Assembly (NCBI RefSeq): GCF_964340395.1
Contig: NC_135551.1
Coordinates: forward strand, 14,591,003 to 14,655,002
Direction: 5' to 3'
Source of the DNA: Glandiceps talaboti
Taxonomy: Eukaryota > Hemichordata > Enteropneusta > Spengelidae
DNA: 64,000 nt
Shown here: piece after piece, positions 1-10,642 of the stretch
Layout: each line of letters opens with the position of its first letter
Numbering within the stretch: the stretch's first letter is position 1
The notes under the pieces: model-generated
The model's input: only the letters and a program-made list of their open reading frames with translations
What the model was told of the DNA's origin: nothing
Databases searched by the model: none
Position numbers and translations under genes: made by a program

Positions 1-546
1 TTTGAGAGCGCTAATTTTTGGATGCGGACCCAAAAATCAATGTGATTTGTTTTATTGTGCATACAGCTGCAACCCAACCCCCCCCCCCCACAAAAAAACA
101 AAAACAAAAAACAAAAAAACGTTTGCCCATAGTTGATACATACTGTTCACGGTGTACAATATTACAAGTAAGTTATTTTTTGAAAAAACTTTCCAGTTGC
201 GGCTAGTGCAGTTCAAACATAAACATATGTATCACAAAGCTTTCCTTCTCTTTAGCATCATTTATAAACAACACCAAATCTGTCTCTTGGACGTCGGTGA
301 ATACTCCGTTTTGATACTATACAGTACTTATCACACCATCGTAGCATTCAAGGGCTATGACCTATTTTTATTGAAATATTCACCATGCCTTGGCCATGTG
401 TGCTAACTACTTGATTTGAAGGGTGTTTGTTGTATTAGTTGTATGATTGTATTACAAATATTGTCCTACCCCTAATAATTTTCGACCTTGTATACTTTCT
501 ATGACATTTTAGTAGTAAGCGTAAAGAAAAGTTCAAATACAGATAC
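1..546. other. Intergenic, no gene seen
   Basis: No supportable gene. Bases 18-58 share a palindromic word (ATTTTTGG, TGCGGAC, AAAAATCAAT) with bases 13314-13352, so this is probably the edge of a dispersed repeat. A C-run (about 79-90) and an A-rich stretch follow it. Confidence 0.5.
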
Positions 547-621
547 TATAAAACAAACTGGTAAAGGGGCATTAAAATCATTTCGTGGACACCTTGGTGG
601 TACTTAGAGCTTCCCGTAAGT
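547..621 (+). promoter_or_regulatory. TATA box and noncoding leader exon of C1q gene 1
   Basis: TATAAAA lies at 547-553. About 25-30 bases later an inferred transcript start opens a short noncoding exon that ends at a GTAAGT donor (616-621). The paralogous gene has the same arrangement at 3813-3887 with clear sequence similarity (ACAGATACTATAAAA, CACTTAGA, donor). The leader intron would run 616-1483, where TTATATTTCTAG supplies an acceptor 7 bases before the start codon. No transcript has been seen; the call rests on signals plus paralogue conservation. Confidence 0.55.
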
Positions 622-644
622 ATTGCTCAGTGGAATTTTAAACG

Positions 645-778
<134 letters not shown>

Positions 779-1490
779 ATGTATTGACTGTCATTTCTAT
801 ATTTTTGTGGCAATTTTGGAAAAATACTTGATAATGTAAATCTTCAAAAAGATCTTAACGATATGGGTCTTCTAGAATCTATTTTGTATTATTGTGATGG
901 TTGTTAGTCAAATTCTGCCTTAGCCTCTAGTTCTCATCAATGCCTAATGACATACACGGCAAAGACAATATTGTATCTAATATAGCCATGAACTAAATAA
1001 TGGACGCTCTGTAGGACTATATGTATACTATAACAATCCCAGAAAGTACGTTTTGTGTATGTGTGAGTTCTGTCTTGTACCTCACAGTTTTAAAGACTGG
1101 AATGATTATCTTGGTACAATATTCTTTTTTCAGAGCGACATGTTTCCACATTTTACCATCGTAGTAATTCATGTCCTGAGAAAAATAATTGTACAAATAT
1201 GTTCTGCCATACTCCTGCACAAGGATGGGGTTTGAAATGGGGTTCAGAAAGTTTGATGTAACATACTTGCTGGCAATAAATAGATCCGTATGTCAGACCT
1301 GTGGTATCATTTTAAGTCAAATATATTGCCAGTGTCTAAATGTAAAAGTACGTAAAATCATACATATTTTAATCTGTAGTGAGGTCTAACCGTGTACCTT
1401 TTCAAAGATTAATTTTGAAACTAAATTCAAACTGTAAAAAAGGTGTTTCTTACTTTCATAAACCCGCTTTGTTATATTTCTAGAGCTAAG

Positions 1491-2504
1491 ATGAAGACGA
1501 TACTCATATTTGTGCTGTTGGGCAGTTTCTGCATATATGGCTATGCCGCAAAGTTGGAAGTTGAAGGTCTGGCAATAAACGAGGATCATGATGTCGAAGT
1601 TGCTGTCAGAGCAATAGATGAAGAAGATGCCGGAGAAAAAGTAGTCGAGGAAGATGCGAAACGAAATGTAGATGAAGAGGAGGAAGATGAAGAAGAGGAA
1701 GACTTGGATAAAGAAACGAGAGATATTCTTCAGTTGTACAGAAGGCACCATGGCGGCAAAAGCAAGAAATGCAAGAAAGGCAAGAAGTCTGGAAGCAAGT
1801 CGTCAAAGTCGAAATCCAAGTCTGGAAGCAACTCAAGAGGTGGGAAATCAAGTGGTGAAAGCTGCAAGGCCGGCCCTCCTGGTCCACCTGGCTCACCAGG
1901 CTCACCTGGTCCAAAGGGATGTAACGGACAGAAGGGTCAGAAAGGCCAGAAAGGTTGTAAAGGACCCGTAGGTCCTGGAGGTCCCAGTGGACCAAAGGGT
2001 CCTAAGGGTTGCAAAGGTTCCAAAGGGCCAAAGGGACCAAAAGGTCCATGTGGTCCTAAGGGCGAGCCTGGTACTCCTGGCTCTCCTTGTGATTGTAACA
2101 CAAAGAAATCCGCATTCACTGGGTTACGTACATGTAATTCATGTGGATTTAAGAATGGTAACATCATTCATTTCAGCAAAGCGTTGACCAATGTTGGCGG
2201 TGATTTCAGTTATAAAACTGGCATCTTCACTTGTGATTTCCCTGGTACCTACTTATTTAGCTTCAACACCAGAAAGCCTAAAACAGAAACCACGGTTCAG
2301 GTAGATTTGGAATTAAACGGCACAACCCAAGTTTCAATTCATGAAACCGATGATCACCGCCAACATGGCGACACTGGCAGTGTCAGCTGTATTCTTAACC
2401 TCAAAAAAGGTGACCAAGTCTACCTAAGATTAGTTCTTGGGAGTACACTGGAGGTTGGAACCAACAAACCAATATCCTTCTCAGGGCACCTCATTTACGG
2501 TTAA
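1491..2504 (+). CDS. Secreted collagen-like C1q-domain protein 1
   Basis: A 337-residue protein. An N-terminal hydrophobic signal peptide (about 1-20) is followed by an Asp/Glu-rich stretch (about 40-85), a Lys/Ser-rich basic stretch (about 90-125), 24 uninterrupted Gly-X-Y triplets (about 128-199) and a C1q head (about 206-337) with the usual AFT, TGIFTC-like, GDQVYLRL and FSGHL elements. Proteins of this plan are secreted and trimerise through collagen helix and head; in invertebrates many act as pattern-recognition lectins, but the ligand here is unknown. The ATG at 1491 is chosen because it opens the signal peptide and follows a TAG acceptor at 1481-1483; the frame extends upstream only through a GTG. 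Four cysteines fall within collagen triplets, which is unusual. The next gene is a close tandem duplicate. Confidence 0.93.
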   Translation: MKTILIFVLLGSFCIYGYAAKLEVEGLAINEDHDVEVAVRAIDEEDAGEKVVEEDAKRNVDEEEEDEEEEDLDKETRDILQLYRRHHGGKSKKCKKGKKSGSKSSKSKSKSGSNSRGGKSSGESCKAGPPGPPGSPGSPGPKGCNGQKGQKGQKGCKGPVGPGGPSGPKGPKGCKGSKGPKGPKGPCGPKGEPGTPGSPCDCNTKKSAFTGLRTCNSCGFKNGNIIHFSKALTNVGGDFSYKTGIFTCDFPGTYLFSFNTRKPKTETTVQVDLELNGTTQVSIHETDDHRQHGDTGSVSCILNLKKGDQVYLRLVLGSTLEVGTNKPISFSGHLIYG

Positions 2505-3812
2505 TGTATTAAAGCATAACATGATGACGGCACAGGTTATAATATAAAGCTGTTCGATTTTTTCAATTGAAGCCACTATTGTATATTAATTCACAATTAT
2601 TTACTTTCATATAATTCTCTACAACCTGTTTAACAAGAAAATGGAAGAGTTTTTCTCCTTAATTTTACCGAATTTATTGCTCTTTATTAAATTTGCTCCA
2701 AAACATTTCCAGATTCTAACAAGTTCAGCCTCCAAGGGTGGACACACAGTGATAATTTACACTCTATGAACGTAAACAACTATCATTAATAATGTGGTCT
2801 TATGGCTTCGACGTATCGATGACAAACGGATCCATGATGTCAAGGAAGGTATGAAAATTAAATTAGCATGGTTCTGTCAGTACTAAGATATGCACAGGTA
2901 ACAACAACACGGGAAAAACCCTGTAAAGTAAAGGTTAAAGATACAGGTCATTGTGAAATGTCTCAAGCAAACAACCACATGGTACCGGAATTGTGTGTTT
3001 ACATACCTAATATAGCCATTGTAGACTAATACTTAGATTGTCACAAAAGTAATGTTATCATTTTTATCCATATTATTGTAGCTACGCTTGCTTAGTCTCT
3101 AAGGTAGCATGTAATATACATGGATATTTCTGTAACACTTTTTTTTCTCAATTTGGTAAATACTTTAAAATCAGAACGTGGTTACTTTCTGTTATACGAA
3201 ATAAATGTTGGGATATGCATATCAATATTTGCGTCTTTTAATTTTCATTGCAAACTCGGAATGGTTGACTTTTGAATTTCTCAAAAGCTGTCTCTAAACC
3301 AGGTAACTGAATAAGTATCGAATAAAAGAGTTACAGGGACAAACTTGCTGTCTGTATAAGGTCGTAACAGTTCAAATTGCTTCAAGAGTCAAGATACATG
3401 TAACACTTGAAGGACTTGTGAAGTGTAAATTAGAATCAAGCTAACCATCAGAAAAGTTCACCCATATACACGACATAGTGTAATTATATTGTTAATATGA
3501 GATCATTGATGGAAACAGTGATGCAACCACAATCAAATCTTCTCCATCGCTAAAGACAAATGATGAGAACGAGGATCAAAGTCTTAAAATGTGATTCCTT
3601 CTTCTGCAAGATCATTTGAAACAATATTTTACTCTACTTACAAGAGTGTGTCTAACAGGAAACCCCATTGTCTCTAATAGTAATAGTGAATAAAAGCGCA
3701 AGACCAAACAAACTATTGTGCAAATATTTTCATTTCACAAATACTGTATTCCCCTCCACATTTTACGCTTTCATGCAACAGTTGGTATAAGGAACTATTC
3801 AAATACAGATAC
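2505..3812. other. 3' flank of C1q gene 1, no gene seen
   Basis: No open frame of interest. Bases about 2900-3260 match 6430-6800 after C1q gene 2, so the duplicated unit includes about 0.8 kb of 3' flank. Confidence 0.55.
3200..3205 (+). terminator. Polyadenylation signal, C1q gene 1
   Basis: AATAAA followed by GATATGCATATCAATA, matched at the same relative place after C1q gene 2 (6743-6748). Both lie 0.7-0.85 kb after the stop codons, implying a long 3' UTR. Confidence 0.5.
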
Positions 3813-3887
3813 TATAAAATGTACTGGTACGTAGAATTTCAAGTCACTGCGTGGACGTTTCTATTGCACTTAGAACCTCCTGTGAGT
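3813..3887 (+). promoter_or_regulatory. TATA box and noncoding leader exon of C1q gene 2
   Basis: TATAAAA at 3813-3819 and a GTGAGT donor at 3882-3887, paralogous to 547-621. The predicted leader intron runs 3882-4872, with acceptor CATTTACAG 7 bases before the ATG at 4880. Confidence 0.55.
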
Positions 3888-3944
3888 ATTGTTCTGTTTA
3901 AACTTGATCTATTTTACGATAATAGTTAATAGTTAATAGTAGTC

Positions 3945-3946
<2 letters not shown>

Positions 3947-3975
<29 letters not shown>

Positions 3976-4195
3976 TGTATGTATGTATGTATGTATGTAT
4001 GTATGTATGTATGTATGTTTGTTGTATGTATGTATGTATGTATGTATGTATGTATGTATGTATGTATGTATGTATGTATGTATGTATGTTGTATGTATGT
4101 ATGTATGTATGTATGTATGTATGTATGTATGTATGTATGTTTGTTGTATGTATGTATGTATGTATGTATGTATGTATGTATGTATGTATGTATGT
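3947..4195. repeat. (ATGT)n microsatellite array
   Basis: About 250 bases of ATGT units broken by three TTGT interruptions, inside the predicted leader intron of C1q gene 2. Long open frames here on both strands are artefacts of the repeat. Confidence 0.97.
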
Positions 4196-4309
4196 GGTTA
4201 CATTGATTGTAGATTTGTATAACTTTTTACATTGATCTACTATAGTTCCTGTTAAGCGCCATAAAACATTACGTCGTATTACATTTTGGCACAATACAAA
4301 TTATCTCCA

Positions 4310-4367
4310 TTGATCGATCGATCGATTGATTGATTGATTGATTGATTGTGTGTGTGTGTGTGTGTGT
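4310..4367. repeat. (TCGA)n(TTGA)n(GT)n compound microsatellite
   Basis: Compound repeat in the same leader intron. Confidence 0.95.
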
Positions 4368-4427
4368 TGGTTCGTTGGCAATCATTCTTGTGACATTGCT
4401 ACTTTTGTACTAGTTATATTCATACAA

Positions 4428-4462
<35 letters not shown>

Positions 4463-4463
4463 C
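4428..4463. repeat. (GTCT)n microsatellite
   Basis: About nine units, in the same leader intron. Confidence 0.95.
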
Positions 4464-4879
4464 TGCGTAATGGTAATCGTCTTCATAATTTTAAAACCTA
4501 AAAGTTGTATACCCATCTGATACTTTACCTAATTATTGCATCACAGATTGCGTTTGTTGGAGAAATATACAAAATCTACAACTTATGCATATGTGTTCTG
4601 TTCTATCTTAAACGGAGATGGGATTAGAAGAGGACGGGAAGGATTATGTATTAAACTTGCTAGCAATACATGTGGTTTTGAAGCCTTGTTATCATAACAT
4701 TCCATAAATACGACATATTGTCAGTGTCTAAAAGTTATTATACTTATAACATTGAACATTTGAACTCTGTTGTGCTGGCATCTAACCTAGTGTTATGACT
4801 AGGGTGAACCTTTAAAAGATATTTCGTCAAGATGTATATCGATCTGATAAATCCCTTTTGTAACATTTACAGAGCTAAA

Positions 4880-5917
4880 ATGAAGACAATACTGGTATTT
4901 ATTTTGTTGGGCAGTTTCTACATACGTAGTAATTATGCCGCAAAGTTGGAAGTTGAAGGTCAGAAAACAAACGACGACCATGGTGTCGAAGTTGATGTCA
5001 GAGCTATAGATGAAGAAGATGCCGGAGAAAACGCCGTCGAGGAAGATGCAAAAAGAAATGTAGATGAAGAGGATGAAGATGAAGATGAGAAAGAATTGGA
5101 TGAAGAAGAGAGAGATATTCTTCAGTTGTACAGAAGGCATCATAGCAAAGGCAGAAGCAAAAGCAAAAGCAAAAGCAAAAGCAAAAACAAAAGCAAGAAG
5201 TCTGGAAGCAAGTCGTCAAAGTCGAAATCCAAGTCTGGAAGCAACTCAAGAGGTGGGAAATCAAGCGGTGAAAGCTGCAAGGCCGGCCCTCCTGGTCCAC
5301 CTGGCTCACCAGGTGTACCCGGTCCAAAGGGATGTCGCGGACAGAAAGGTCAGAAGGGGCAGAAAGGTTGCAAAGGACCTGCAGGTCCTGGAGGTCCCAG
5401 TGGACCAAAGGGTTCTAAGGGTCGCAGAGGTTTTAAAGGGCCACAGGGACCAAAAGGTCCATGTGGTCCAAAAGGCGAGCCTGGTACTCCTGGCTCTCCT
5501 TGTGATTGTAAGCCAAAGAAATCCGCATTCACTGGGTTACGTACATGTAATAAATGTGGATTTAAAAATGGTGACATCATTCATTTCAGCAAAGCGTTGA
5601 CCAATGTTGGCGGTGATTTCAATTATGGAAGCGGCATCTTCACTTGTGATTTCCCTGGTACCTACTTATTTAGCTTCAATGCCAGAAAGCCTCAATCAGA
5701 AACCACAGTTCAGGTAGATTTGGAATTAAACGGCGACAAGCAAGTTTCAATTCATGAAACCGATGGTCCAGACCAAAATGGAGACACTGGCAGTGTCAGC
5801 TGTATTCTGAACCTCAAAAAAGGTGACCAAGTCTACCTAAGATTAGTTCTTGGGAGTACACTGGAGGTTGGAACCGACCAACCAATAGCCTTTTCAGGGC
5901 ACCTCATTTATGGTTAA
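4880..5917 (+). CDS. Secreted collagen-like C1q-domain protein 2
   Basis: A 345-residue tandem paralogue of the protein at 1491-2504, nearly identical through most of its length. Order: signal peptide (about 1-22), acidic stretch, Lys/Ser-rich basic stretch expanded by an (SK)n run, 24 Gly-X-Y triplets (about 136-207), C1q head (about 214-345). Three collagen cysteines remain; one seen in gene 1 is Arg here. The start is the ATG after the CAG acceptor at 4870-4872. Several changes cluster in the collagen segment (GRR, GFK) and on the C1q loop (a GPDQNGD segment against DHRQHGD), which may alter binding. Secreted oligomeric recognition protein by family; the actual ligand is unknown. Confidence 0.93.
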   Translation: MKTILVFILLGSFYIRSNYAAKLEVEGQKTNDDHGVEVDVRAIDEEDAGENAVEEDAKRNVDEEDEDEDEKELDEEERDILQLYRRHHSKGRSKSKSKSKSKNKSKKSGSKSSKSKSKSGSNSRGGKSSGESCKAGPPGPPGSPGVPGPKGCRGQKGQKGQKGCKGPAGPGGPSGPKGSKGRRGFKGPQGPKGPCGPKGEPGTPGSPCDCKPKKSAFTGLRTCNKCGFKNGDIIHFSKALTNVGGDFNYGSGIFTCDFPGTYLFSFNARKPQSETTVQVDLELNGDKQVSIHETDGPDQNGDTGSVSCILNLKKGDQVYLRLVLGSTLEVGTDQPIAFSGHLIYG

Positions 5918-7484
5918 TATATTCAAACTATTATTTTGCTGACGACATAGATTATAAGATAATGGTTAGAATTACCAGTCGATACCACGATTGTATACTT
6001 TGTCATAATTATTCACTTTCAATTAATTGTTACTATTCATATGGATTCGTTCTCTATACATAAAACCTGGAACATTTGCATCTGTCCAAATTTTCAAGTT
6101 TTCTTCCAAATGTATCTCAGAATCTTAAACAACATTACACTTTCAGAAGAAAGACACTGTAAAATTGTACTACATTTGCATACAAAAAAAAGAACATTAA
6201 CGATTTAGATGCCCAGCCTAAATATAATTTGGTGAATATATAAGTTATGAGAATTGTTGATGTTTCTTCAAATGAATTTTGTTCTGATATTGAGGAAGAA
6301 CTATATAAAACAGTCTACAAGATGAAAAATATTACTCATGTGTACAATGATATCAAGGAAAGCAAGACAATGACTTTGAGATGGCTTAGTCATTTGTCAC
6401 ATAGGAAATAGCAATGGTAAAAGAAAGATCTGTATGCTAAAGGTTAAAGGTGAAATGTTAAAAGTCACAACTGAGTATGAAATTCCTCATGCTAATATAC
6501 ACACACAATCATATGGTAATGAAAGAGCGTGTATGTACTTATTTCAATCAATGTAAACATAAGACACAAAATCCAGAATTTGACACAGCATCTGAGTTAT
6601 TACTTCTTTTATCCCTCTTATTACAGCTACATGTAATTTCGTTTATATCTTAAAAATGCATGTAAGTTTCTGTGAATGTAATTTTTTTTCTGAAATTAGT
6701 AGTTACTGTAAAATATCAACGCGACTACTTTCTCTTGTAATGAATAAATCCTATAGAGGATATGCATATCAATACTGGTGTGTTTGAGTTTCACTGCAGA
6801 TGCGAGCATGATTTACTGTCCCCGTCAGGTATTTTAACTACGTACCTAGATACATATCGATCACAACAGTGTGATATAAAAACTTACAGAGTCTTTACCA
6901 GATTTTAACCGACTTAAATTACTACAAGAGTTCAAGATGTGTGTTACTGGAATGCCTCTAGAAGTACAAGTGAGGAAGAATTCCAATTCTAAATTGTAAA
7001 TTACAATCATCAAAATTTCCCATTCATCTATTCAAAGCAATTCCAGTGTATTCTAATTAGGGGATGCCTGGTGGACAGGGCTACACAGACGCAATACAGT
7101 GTTCTCTATGACTAACACAGTGCCTTTGGTGGCCCCTTTGTCGAACTAAAATACCATATTTGATAACAGAGAATGATTTGAATGCGATCATAAGTCCTCT
7201 TTACGACAAACAATTCTTCCAGATTCCATAGATGTATATTACGCATGTTAACAGGTAGATAGTGACTTGTTACACGCCAGTTGTTTTCAGATGATTCTAG
7301 TGTCCTTTTAAAAGATAAGCAAAAATGCAAGTTGGTTCAGGAATGTTCAGAAATATAGTTTTCTGTCGCTCCTTGCTCCTAAATAACATCAGTAGAAACT
7401 AAACTTGGGGAAATCTACAATACTAAGGCCTTCTATTGAATTACAGTTACATCGCCCATCAGTGTCAAAGGTGAATATCACATA
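5918..7484. other. Interval between convergent C1q genes 2 and 3
   Basis: The first 0.9 kb is 3' flank related to that of C1q gene 1. The rest shows no recognisable gene. No clear AATAAA for the minus-strand gene was found close to its stop. Confidence 0.5.
6743..6748 (+). terminator. Polyadenylation signal, C1q gene 2
   Basis: AATAAA in a context matching 3200-3205. Confidence 0.5.
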
Positions 7485-8783
7485 TCAGTCTTCGTATATC
7501 AAGTGTCCAGAGAACACTATCGGTTTATTATCACCAACTTCTAAGGCGTCCCCTTCCACCAGACGCAAATATACTTCATCACCTTCCTCCAGTTCAAGCA
7601 CAGCACTAACGGCTCCACTGTCTGTGTGATCACGATGCGCATCAGTTTCGTGTACAGACACCTGTGTCTGGTCATTCACTTGTAGGTCTACCTGAATAGT
7701 TACTTCTTGGGTTGGTTTCCTGGCGTTGAAGGTGAAGAAGTAAACTCCCGGATGTTTGCAGGTAAATATGCCTTTCTTATAGTCGAAGTCGTTTCCCTTG
7801 TTGGTGATGGTTCTACTGAAATGGATGATCTCCCCGTTCTTAAAGCCACAGGAATTGCATGTGCGTACAGCAGTAAATGCAGACTTTTTCCTCGTACAGT
7901 CACAGTCTTCTCCTGGAGGTCCTGCTGGCCCTTTCGGCCCAGTTGGTCCTTTTGGCCCCGGAGATCCGGGATTGCCAGGTGAGCCTTTAGGTCCGCATGG
8001 ACCTTTCGGTCCTTCCGGCCCTGTTGAACCTCGACACCCTTTCTGTCCCTTATCTCCCTTCGATCCTTTGCATCCTGGAATACCGGGAGGGCCAGGTGGT
8101 CCAGGTGGTCCAGCACCACAATCTCCTTTGCATTTTTCACCACTACAGGATCCAGAACCACTTTTAGATGATTTATTCTTTGATTTGTTCTTAGAAGACT
8201 TGTTCTTTGAAGACTTATTCTTCGACGATTTGTTCTTCGACTTAGATTTCTTTCGTTCCTCACGGTCTAGTTCAAATTCGTAATCCTCATCCAAGTCAGT
8301 ATCCCTTTCAACCACGTCCTCCTCATCTGCTCCTTCACCAGCATCATCTTCATGCAGTTCGTCGTACCTATTCTTTAAAATTGCCAATGGAAGGGGAGGG
8401 TGTATGTCATATTCACTCTCCTCTTTTCTCTTTTCTTTTCCTATGTATGGCTGGATTTTCATTTCCCCATAACCATCCTCATCTCCAACATATGGCTGTA
8501 TTTTCTTCTCTCTATCAATTTCGTTGCTTTCCAAGTGTGGTTGTATTTTAAACTCTCCTTGTTTTTCATTCCGCCTTTCTTTTTCGATATACGGTTGTAT
8601 CTTCATCTCTCCGTCATGTTCCACCTTACCTCCATTTGCATCATGAGGGAGAATCTTGAACAAGTTGTCCTCGTCCACGGATCTTTGTTTTGGCTCTGTT
8701 AGTTGTACACCAGCTGATTTAGAATCAACACTGTGTATAACACACAGTAGTAAAGGAGCAAAGGTTACTATCCAAATCTTCAT
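7485..8783 (-). CDS. Secreted collagen-like C1q-domain protein 3 with KIQPY repeats
   Basis: A 432-residue protein convergent with the two tandem copies. Signal peptide about 1-21; a repeated peptide KI(Q/L)P(Y/H) at about 43-47, 61-65, 79-83, 94-98 and 109-113 plus a degenerate copy (DIHPP) near 126; an acidic region (about 135-180); a Lys/Ser/Asn basic run with repeated KNKSS units; 23 Gly-X-Y triplets (about 224-292); and a C1q head (about 299-432) with the same cysteine pattern as genes 1 and 2 ([16 protein letters not shown]). The ATG at 8783 is preferred; a GTG 12 bases upstream is not credible. The repeat block is absent from the two paralogues and is spaced by basic pairs (RR, KK, KR), like propeptide repeats, but release of peptides is only a possibility. 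Confidence 0.9.
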   Translation of the reverse strand: MKIWIVTFAPLLLCVIHSVDSKSAGVQLTEPKQRSVDEDNLFKILPHDANGGKVEHDGEMKIQPYIEKERRNEKQGEFKIQPHLESNEIDREKKIQPYVGDEDGYGEMKIQPYIGKEKRKEESEYDIHPPLPLAILKNRYDELHEDDAGEGADEEDVVERDTDLDEDYEFELDREERKKSKSKNKSSKNKSSKNKSSKNKSKNKSSKSGSGSCSGEKCKGDCGAGPPGPPGPPGIPGCKGSKGDKGQKGCRGSTGPEGPKGPCGPKGSPGNPGSPGPKGPTGPKGPAGPPGEDCDCTRKKSAFTAVRTCNSCGFKNGEIIHFSRTITNKGNDFDYKKGIFTCKHPGVYFFTFNARKPTQEVTIQVDLQVNDQTQVSVHETDAHRDHTDSGAVSAVLELEEGDEVYLRLVEGDALEVGDNKPIVFSGHLIYED

Positions 8784-9796
8784 TTTTGGTTCCACTGTTC
8801 TCCTAGTGACAAAAACATAAGTTTGAAAGATAGTAAAACTTTCTGGGTTTAAAGTAACCTACACATTTCAATAGTGGAACTACTATAGGTCTTTATTCAT
8901 ACAGTTCAGAATCATACCAAAATATAATATTAAATTTCATAATATTTTATCAAATTATAATCTGCTGTATACTTCAATTGCCTAGTAATTACAGGCGGTT
9001 TGACTATTCCTATGATAATCTGGGTATATAGAAATGCTAATTAAATCTATATTAGAAATACGGTGTACTGAAAAAGGTAATATCATGACGTATTAGGTAA
9101 ATGTAAGAAAACAAAGGAATTTAAAATAGCTGGTACATTTACAACGTATGCTCTATATGTTAACAAAGATCGGGGTTTGACTTATCAAACGTATGTGCGA
9201 ACAAACAAGTTGCATTTACCATGAACCACATATTATACGGTTGGAAAATCATGTTTATTTTGCTTATCTGCATGCTTTAGTCACTAGATTTAGCGAAAGA
9301 TGAATTCAGTGAAACCAACTTATATGTGGGGATTGTAAATTCAATGTCAGATAATAGTATCTACCAGTAGAGTGTATCGATTACTTATAGCAATCTTTTA
9401 AATATACTCAAACATCCTTCAACTTATTAACTGTCTCTGTATTACAAAAGTTACTGTAGATGCTCGACAAGTTCGATTTGGATATTAGAAAAAGAATATC
9501 TCGCCAGGCAGTCATAATCAAATGAAAGGTTTGGAATTTATACTGTATGATCTATGCTAAACATAGGGCTAGAAATTTAATAGAAAATTATCTTTGAGTT
9601 ATGCCATATCAATAGTCTTATCATAAAGTTAATTAATATTGTGTTTCTTAGGTAAAGGCCAAGGTTGAATAAGGATTGAATTTTAGGAGTGAAAACTAGT
9701 TGTCTGGCAGAGCGACGTCAAAATGTTGGACCTGAACAAAAGTCTGATCGCGTGTAATCCTTGTCGTTCCCCTTATAAGATAACACTAATACTCAC
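8784..9796 (-). other. Possible leader intron and upstream exon of C1q gene 3
   Basis: By analogy with the other C1q genes, a noncoding leader exon is expected. On the minus strand GTGAGTATT at 9796-9788 matches the donor of C1q gene 2 exactly, and AGAACAG just before the start codon could be the acceptor. No convincing TATA box was identified, so this is tentative. Confidence 0.25.
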
Positions 9797-10520
9797 TGTG
9801 TTTTCAAGTTAGCGTTAAGAGACAACCAGACTGAGAAAAGCCTCACAGATCCACCTCTCTTGCAATATAGCCACAGCAATCACACGTCAGCCATCGACAG
9901 TATTGTCCTGACAATATTTAAAGGAAAATGACCCAGCTTATATTGTGAATCTGAGTCCTATTAAAAAGCATTTCAGATGTTAAAATTTGTTTTTAATTCA
10001 ACAAATATTAATAATTATCTATGCCACTGTGTATATTCTGTAATCGAGGGATATTCTCTTGAGTCGTCGTTATCATAAATTCCGGTACTGAACATCAACG
10101 TAGGCATTTACCACTCACATGGGATACCAGCATGTCTGTATGTATGAGGTAGATTCCATGATGGTACCCACACATATTTCAAATATAGAACGGTGAACTA
10201 AATTACTGTAAACTCACGGTTGAGGTATCACGAGAAACAAAATGTTATAGGACGATTTTATTAAGGCGGATTTCATATGTACAAGCGAGGGCATTAAGAC
10301 AGTTCTGTCGAAACATTGTCAAGCTACCAGCCTACATATATTTTATTACAAATAACAGTAAGGGTGGTCGTAGTTAATTTCATTTTATCTTATCACCAAG
10401 GGGATTTCTACGTCTGGATAAAAAAAAACCATAATGTCACTGATTATAAGATGACAACCCCGAGTACATACATTATGTGTATCTGAGGGGGAAATCACAG
10501 CTCATTGCTGAAACTCGGAA

Positions 10521-10557
10521 ATGTATGTATGTATGTATGTATGTATGTATGTATGTA

Positions 10558-10616
<59 letters not shown>

Positions 10617-10642
10617 ATGTATGTATGTATGTATGTATGTAT
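10521..10642. repeat. (ATGT)n(GT)n(ATGT)n microsatellite
   Basis: Symmetric compound array: ATGT units flank a GT core. Confidence 0.97.

Noticed and set aside
1443-1490. N-terminal extension of C1q gene 1
   Set aside because: It begins with GTG and crosses a splice acceptor; similar non-ATG extensions of C1q gene 3, gene A, H and the short C1q gene were also dropped.
1606-2187. Antisense and shifted frames over the collagen-C1q genes
   Set aside because: Shadows produced by the Gly-Pro-Lys repeat and acidic runs; the C1q frame is clearly the coding one. The same applies at 5004-5600 and 7700-8283.
3947-4235. Long open frames on both strands (repeated Met-Tyr-Val-Cys or Tyr-Ile-His-Thr)
   Set aside because: Translation of an ATGT microsatellite; the same happens at 10473-10743, 13920-14448, 22953-23309, 30747-31005 and 42919-43145.
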